DNA of 8,218 nucleotides, from positions 1 to 8,218 of the forward strand of contig CAJTZL010000087.1 in assembly GCA_910583695.1 (NCBI GenBank). Reading direction: 5' to 3'. The notes under the pieces were generated by a model. That model was not told where the DNA came from. It worked only from the letters and a program-made list of their open reading frames with translations, and ran no database searches. A program made the position numbers and the translations under genes. Of this stretch, positions 4,904 to 8,218 are shown piece by piece (the first letter of the stretch is position 1; each line of letters starts with the position of its first letter). The DNA is from an uncultured Oscillibacter sp. GTDB lineage: Bacteria; Bacillota; Clostridia; Oscillospirales; Oscillospiraceae.

Positions 4904-6133
4904 TTACACAACTTGGAACAAATAGAATTTCAGATAGTTTGTCTCCTCCACTCCCCATAAAATCGGGTGGTCGCAGCTCTGCTGGCGGGCCTCAATCTGC
5001 CGCAGGCGGACTCCGGCATCCCAGGCGGCGGACCGGAGCATGGCAAGGAATCGCTCCTCCTCCGCGAAATGGGAACAGGAGCAGGTGGCCAGATATCCGC
5101 CCCGGGGCAGCAGCTTCATGGCCCGGTAGTTGATTTCCTTATATCCCGTCATGGCGCTGGCCGCCGTCTTTCGGGACTTGGTGAAGGCCGGCGGGTCCAG
5201 GATGATGAAGTCATACGTCGCCGGCTCCTTCTCCAGCGCCGGAAGCAGCTCGAAGACATTGGCGGCCACACAGTCCACCACGCCGCCCAGGCCGTTCCGC
5301 TCCGCATTGGCCCGGGCCATCTCCACGGCGGAGGCCGACACATCCACAGCTGTGACATGCTTTGCCCCGCCCAGGGCGGCGTTCAGGGCAAAGGAGCCGG
5401 TGTGGGTGAAGCAGTCCAGCACCGTCTTCCCCTCCGCCAGCTGCCCCACCGCCCGGCGGTTGTATTTCTGGTCCAGGAAAAAGCCGGTCTTCTGGCCGTT
5501 TTCGACATCTACCAAATATCTGACCCCGTTTTCCACAATCTCCGTCACCGGGGACACCGGCAGAGTCTCCCCCGGCAGCGAAAACCAGCCCTTGTACTGG
5601 GCCAGGCCCTCCTTCTCCCGGAGGGCCGCATCGTTCCGCTCGAAGACGCCCCGGAGCTCCTGCCCATCCTCCCGGAGGATGCGGACCAGCAGGGGCAGCA
5701 GCAGGCCCTTGACGGTTTCCATGCCCATGGACAGCACCTGAACGCTGAGGAGGTCGTGGAACTTGTCCACCGTCAGGCCGGGAAACATGTCCGCCTCTCC
5801 GAAAATAATCCGGCAGGCGTCCAGGTCCTCCGGAGCCATGACGGTTTTTCGATACTCCCAGGCCCAGCGGAGCTTCCGCTCCCAGAAGGCGGCGTCAAAG
5901 CGGTCGTTGGCGTTCCGGGAGAGCAGGCGAACCCGAATCTTTGATTGCTCCGACAGGAAGCCTGTGCCGAGGTACGCGCCCTTCCGGCTCCGCACGTCCA
6001 CCAGGCCGCCGTTTTCCGGCGTTCCCTCCTGGGACAGAATTTCCGCGTCGTAGACCCAGGGATGCCCCCGGAGAATGGCCGCCTCGGCCTTTGGCGTAAT
6101 GGTAACGCTGGGATAAGCGCGCTCTGCTTTCAT
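4904..6133 (-). CDS. rlmI: RlmI-like class I SAM-dependent rRNA (cytosine-C5) methyltransferase
   Basis: A 409-aa enzyme of the RlmI/YccW family, which in E. coli makes m5C1962 in 23S rRNA. Domain order is an N-terminal PUA RNA-binding domain (about residues 8-72, with GHPWVYDAEI), a middle domain (about 75-210, with FPGLTVDKF at 117-125) and a Rossmann-type methyltransferase domain (about 215-405). The latter has QKTGFFLDQKYNRR (214-227), SAM motif I LDCFTHTGSFALNAAL (239-254), the acidic VDVS (263-266), LDPPAF (312-317) and the catalytic motif ATCSCSHF (349-356). The ATG at 6131-6133 has GGGAGGA 8 nt upstream; the frame extends only to a TTG at 6187, upstream of the likely promoter's -10. 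Length is normal for the family. It is the first gene of an operon with mtnN. The modified base in this organism is inferred, not shown. Confidence 0.93.
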   Translation of the reverse strand: MKAERAYPSVTITPKAEAAILRGHPWVYDAEILSQEGTPENGGLVDVRSRKGAYLGTGFLSEQSKIRVRLLSRNANDRFDAAFWERKLRWAWEYRKTVMAPEDLDACRIIFGEADMFPGLTVDKFHDLLSVQVLSMGMETVKGLLLPLLVRILREDGQELRGVFERNDAALREKEGLAQYKGWFSLPGETLPVSPVTEIVENGVRYLVDVENGQKTGFFLDQKYNRRAVGQLAEGKTVLDCFTHTGSFALNAALGGAKHVTAVDVSASAVEMARANAERNGLGGVVDCVAANVFELLPALEKEPATYDFIILDPPAFTKSRKTAASAMTGYKEINYRAMKLLPRGGYLATCSCSHFAEEERFLAMLRSAAWDAGVRLRQIEARQQSCDHPILWGVEETNYLKFYLFQVV

Positions 6134-6168
6134 AGGACAAATCCTCCCGCCGGTATTTTTCTTTCCCA

Positions 6169-6197
6169 AATATAGCACACTTCCCAATGGATTTCCA
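6169..6197 (-). promoter_or_regulatory. Probable promoter of rlmI-mtnN
   Basis: On the minus strand a good -10 TATATT (6169-6174) lies 17 bp from a weak -35 TGGAAA (6192-6197, four of six consensus bases). The leader would be about 29 nt. The promoter lies between the divergent rlmI and amidase genes. Confidence 0.5.
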
Positions 6198-6225
6198 TAG
6201 GATTCAGTAAGAAGGAGGAATTGCC

Positions 6226-6966
6226 ATGCCCACGATTTATTTAAGCCCCTCGACGCAAGAGTGGAACAGCTACGTCACCGGCAGCGGCTCGGAGGAATAC
6301 AACATGAACCTGCTGGCGGATGCCCTGGTTCCCTATCTTCTCTCCAACGGGATTCAATACAAGCGCAACAAGCCTGAGATGACCGCCGGGTCCTCCATCC
6401 GGGAGGCCAACCGGGGGACCTATGATCTCTACCTGGCCCTGCACTCCAACGGCGCGCCGGAGGGACGCTACGGCGAGGAGCGGGGCATCATCGCCTTTTA
6501 CTATCCCGGCAGCCGCCAGGGCCAGCGGGCGGCAGAGCTCATCGCCCAGGAGCTGCGGAAAATCTACCCCCTCCCCGGCAAAGTCACCACCCGCTCCACC
6601 ACCACCCTGGGGGAGGTGGCCCAGTCCAATGCCCCGGCGGTGCTGGTAGAGATCGGCTACCACGACAACTGGTCCGACGCTCAGTGGATTGAGGGGCACA
6701 TGGACGCCATCGCTCAGCAGCTGGCCCGGGCCCTGACGGAGTTTTTCGGCCTGCCCTTCATCTATCCCATGGACACCGTCCAGGGCAGGGTGGCTTTGAG
6801 CTGGGGAACGCTGAACCTGCGGAGCTACCCCTCCCCCACCGGGACCGTCATCGCCCATCTCCCGGACGGCGCGGAGGTGACGGTCTACGGCGAGTGGCAG
6901 GGCTGGTACGTTGTCCACCACGAGGGCCATGTGGGATACGCCGCCGCCGCATACATCGACACCTGA
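6226..6966 (+). CDS. N-acetylmuramoyl-L-alanine amidase (Amidase_3) with C-terminal SH3-like domain
   Basis: A 246-aa predicted peptidoglycan amidase that would cut the bond between muramic acid and the stem peptide. Residues 1-175 form an Amidase_3 domain: Glu23/Glu24 in GSEEYNMNLLADAL fit a zinc ligand, His73 in ALHSNG is the second zinc ligand, and Glu142 in VLVEIGYHDN is the catalytic glutamate. The usual first histidine (GHGG-type motif) is absent; the protein begins YLSPSTQEWN instead, as I recall for a subset of clostridial and phage amidases. Residues about 186-245 look like a bacterial SH3 wall-binding domain (TLNLRSYPSP, WYVVHHEGHVGYAAAAYI). There is no signal peptide, so export would need another route, or release by lysis as for endolysins. 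AGGAGG lies 7 nt before the ATG. No phage genes flank it and no clear terminator follows. Confidence 0.9.
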   Translation: MPTIYLSPSTQEWNSYVTGSGSEEYNMNLLADALVPYLLSNGIQYKRNKPEMTAGSSIREANRGTYDLYLALHSNGAPEGRYGEERGIIAFYYPGSRQGQRAAELIAQELRKIYPLPGKVTTRSTTTLGEVAQSNAPAVLVEIGYHDNWSDAQWIEGHMDAIAQQLARALTEFFGLPFIYPMDTVQGRVALSWGTLNLRSYPSPTGTVIAHLPDGAEVTVYGEWQGWYVVHHEGHVGYAAAAYIDT

Positions 6967-7073
6967 CCGCTTTTCGTCCCCGTCCCGCTGTTGCTTTTAC
7001 GCCGGGTTTACGGGCAGACTTCCATACCTGCCAAAATTTTCTTGCGATTTCGCCGCCGGTTTCAGGATTTCGC
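6967..7073 (+). other. Intergenic stretch between the amidase gene and the rny promoter
   Basis: I see no gene, strong hairpin or T-run here. The amidase transcript may therefore read through into rny in addition to the rny promoter. Confidence 0.5.
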
Positions 7074-7102
7074 TTGACAGCGGTCCAGTAAAAGTTTAAA
7101 CT
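7074..7102 (+). promoter_or_regulatory. rny: Probable promoter of rny
   Basis: A perfect -35 TTGACA (7074-7079) lies 17 bp before TAAACT (7097-7102, four of six consensus bases). Transcription from it would start near 7109, leaving an unusually long leader of about 315 nt before the RNase Y start. Confidence 0.7.
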
Positions 7103-7108
7103 AAAGGC

Positions 7109-7425
7109 AGATTGCCGTCGGAGGGCAAAGGGGTGTCCTCCGGTCGTTTTCTAAAACGCTCCTGTCCGCGGGTCCTGTTTTGGAAACCGGCAATGCGCCC
7201 AACAGCGAAAGACATTCCGCCCCCGGAAGACAGGCGCCCCCCATTCGGGGCCCGGGCGGAACACAAGGAACAACCCATGTCCGAAAACCGCCGGCGGCCA
7301 TACCGCCCCGGGGACATCCATGCCCTTGGAAGGAAATGAACTCCCTCCGCCGTACGGGCGTGTTGACGGTTTTTGAAGCGGTCTTCCCGCGGCAATACCA
7401 AAACTGAATGGAGGAATCAGCAACC
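7109..7425 (+). promoter_or_regulatory. Long structured leader of rny
   Basis: This GC-rich stretch of about 315 nt holds several clear inverted repeats. A long-range pair ATTGCCG (7111-7117) with CGGCAAT (7188-7194) encloses the hairpin at 7119-7127/7134-7142 (CGGAGGGCA side, 6-nt loop AAGGGG, one G-U pair) and the hairpin at 7145-7149/7154-7158. Next are TTCCGCCC (7215-7222) with GGGCGGAA (7254-7261) and ATGTCC (7277-7282) with GGACAT (7312-7317), the latter enclosing GGCGG/CCGCC (7293-7297 with 7303-7307). I recognise no known riboswitch or small RNA family. It could be a 5' untranslated region that controls rny, or a separate small RNA, though no terminator is obvious before rny. Function is unknown. 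Confidence 0.5.
7277..7339 (+). CDS. Possible 20-aa Arg-rich leader peptide upstream of rny
   Basis: A short frame ATG...TGA would encode MSENRRRPYRPGDIHALGRK. It has a modest AAGGA site 7 nt upstream and lies wholly within the rny leader, with its start codon inside the 7277-7317 stem. The peptide has six Arg and one Lys and resembles no family I know. The frame is open for another 55 codons upstream, so chance openness in GC-rich sequence is a real alternative. Confidence 0.25.
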   Translation: MSENRRRPYRPGDIHALGRK

Positions 7426-8218
7426 GTGATTCAAGCTATCATCACCTTCCTGATCGGGTTGGTGGTCGGCGGCGTGATTTGCTTCCCGCTTGGTATTCGC
7501 TATCGGAAGAACGTCTCTGAAAAAGAAATCTCCAGCGCTGAAGAAGAGGGAACGCGCATTGTCAACGAGGCCATCAAAAGCGCCGAATCCAAGAAGCGTG
7601 AGGCCCTGCTGGAAGCCAAGGAGGAGATCTTAAAAAACCGCAGCGAGTACGAAAAGGAAGTCAAGGAACGCCGCGCCGACCTTCAGCGGCAGGAGAACCG
7701 CCTGCAGCAGAAGGAGGAAAACCTCGATCGGAAGATCGAGGCCGTGGAAAAGAAAGAGGAGTCCCTGACTCAAAAGCACGCCGCCATCGACAAGGAAACC
7801 GAAGAGATCAAACTTGTCAAGCGCGGCCAGACCGAAATGCTGGAGCGCATCTCCGGCTTCACCACCGAGGAGGCGAAGCAGTACCTCATTGATCAGGTGG
7901 AAGCGGAAGTCACCCATGAGACCGCCCTCAAGATCAAAGAGGTGGAGTCCCGGATGAAAGAGGAGTGCGACGCCCGGGCCCGGGAGATTGTAGCCCAGGC
8001 CATCCAGCGCTGCGCCGCCGATCAGGTGGCCGATATGACCGTCAGTGTGGTTCCCCTGCCCAATGACGAGATGAAGGGCCGGATCATCGGCCGGGAAGGC
8101 CGGAATATCCGTACCATTGAGACCCTGACGGGCGTGGACCTCATCATTGACGACACGCCGGAAGCCATCACCGTCTCCTGCTTTGAGCCGGTCCGCCGGG
8201 AGATTGCCCGGCTGGCCC
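7426..8218 (+). CDS. rny: Ribonuclease Y, N-terminal 264 codons (runs off the right edge)
   Basis: RNase Y, the membrane-anchored endoribonuclease that starts mRNA decay in many Firmicutes. Domain order fits the family: an N-terminal membrane helix (about residues 2-24), a long charged coiled coil (about 30-190, with QRQENRLQQKEENLDRKIE) and then the KH RNA-binding domain starting about residue 206, with NDEMKGRIIGREGRNIRT (213-230, GxxG loop at 222-225), TLTGVDLIIDDTPEAI and RREIARL. The catalytic HD domain lies beyond base 8218; the whole protein is normally about 520 aa. I chose the GTG at 7426 because GGAGG lies 11 nt upstream. An in-frame ATG at 7408 would add six residues but has no ribosome binding site. 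It is preceded by its own promoter and an unusually long leader. Confidence 0.96.
   Translation, partial: MIQAIITFLIGLVVGGVICFPLGIRYRKNVSEKEISSAEEEGTRIVNEAIKSAESKKREALLEAKEEILKNRSEYEKEVKERRADLQRQENRLQQKEENLDRKIEAVEKKEESLTQKHAAIDKETEEIKLVKRGQTEMLERISGFTTEEAKQYLIDQVEAEVTHETALKIKEVESRMKEECDARAREIVAQAIQRCAADQVADMTVSVVPLPNDEMKGRIIGREGRNIRTIETLTGVDLIIDDTPEAITVSCFEPVRREIARLA

Noticed and set aside
4967..5944. 325-aa plus-strand frame antisense to rlmI
   Set aside because: Gly/His/Leu/Arg-rich mirror of a well-supported RlmI gene; no family resemblance. Typical of antisense openness in GC-rich genes.
6241..6930. 229-aa minus-strand frame antisense to the amidase gene
   Set aside because: It is a mirror of the well-supported amidase gene, with glycine/valine-rich composition and no recognisable domain.
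7112..7276. Longer version of the leader peptide (75 aa from 7112)
   Set aside because: It would start only about 3 nt after the predicted transcription start, without a ribosome binding site, and its coding sequence is occupied by paired RNA structure.
7096..7423. Minus-strand frames (about 66-101 aa) across the rny leader
   Set aside because: Several overlapping frames are open at once, which is expected in GC-rich non-coding sequence; none has a convincing ribosome binding site or known motif.
7109..7425. Known RNA families (6S RNA, RNase P RNA, SRP RNA, tmRNA, T-box, c-di-GMP riboswitch) for the rny leader
   Set aside because: The conserved motifs I know for these families are not present, although I could not run a covariance search.

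Overview
The window is a GC-rich bacterial chromosomal segment. Shine-Dalgarno sites are strong (AGGAGG/GGAGG), several promoters have TTGACA/TATAAT-like boxes with 17-bp spacers, and the genes present are RNase Y, an L7Ae-like protein beside rpsL, BioY with a biotin box, and a CmpB-type putative permease. Together these suggest a Firmicute of class Clostridia, most likely Oscillospirales (Flavonifractor/Lawsonibacter/Pseudoflavonifractor-like). The taxon is an inference from protein style and composition, not a database match.

Layout, left to right. On the minus strand are the first 59 codons of rpsL (S12) and, upstream of it, a 77-aa L7Ae/L30e-family protein that has its own near-consensus promoter. 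Next, still minus, is a TraX-family membrane protein. A 147-aa cupin-like protein is divergent from it (plus strand) and ends at a perfect 15-bp terminator hairpin, opposite the convergent biotin transporter bioY. bioY has a clear BirA-type operator lying over its -35 box. Then come a family 4 uracil-DNA glycosylase (minus), a divergent CmpB-like membrane protein (plus), and the two-gene unit rlmI-mtnN (minus). The stop codons of the CmpB-like gene and mtnN are only 2 nt apart. A two-domain amidase (Amidase_3 plus SH3) runs plus, divergent from rlmI. The window ends with a promoter, a structured leader of about 315 nt, and the first 264 codons of rny (RNase Y).

Most of this is housekeeping: ribosome assembly and translation, rRNA methylation, DNA uracil repair, recycling of methylthioadenosine and adenosylhomocysteine, biotin uptake, wall turnover and mRNA decay. 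The genes are mostly in short units with their own promoters, and I see no phage, IS element, CRISPR array, tRNA or rRNA.

Several long frames begin upstream of the likely translation start. For six genes (L7Ae, traX, cupin, bioY, rlmI, mtnN) I moved the start downstream to a codon with a Shine-Dalgarno site; in three of these the longer frame would begin upstream of, or within, the promoter. The parts most worth a second look are non-coding: the long rny leader with a possible Arg-rich 20-aa reading frame, two competing hairpins in the L7Ae leader, triple TCTTAC repeats upstream of traX, and the biotin operator. No clear undescribed protein system is visible.
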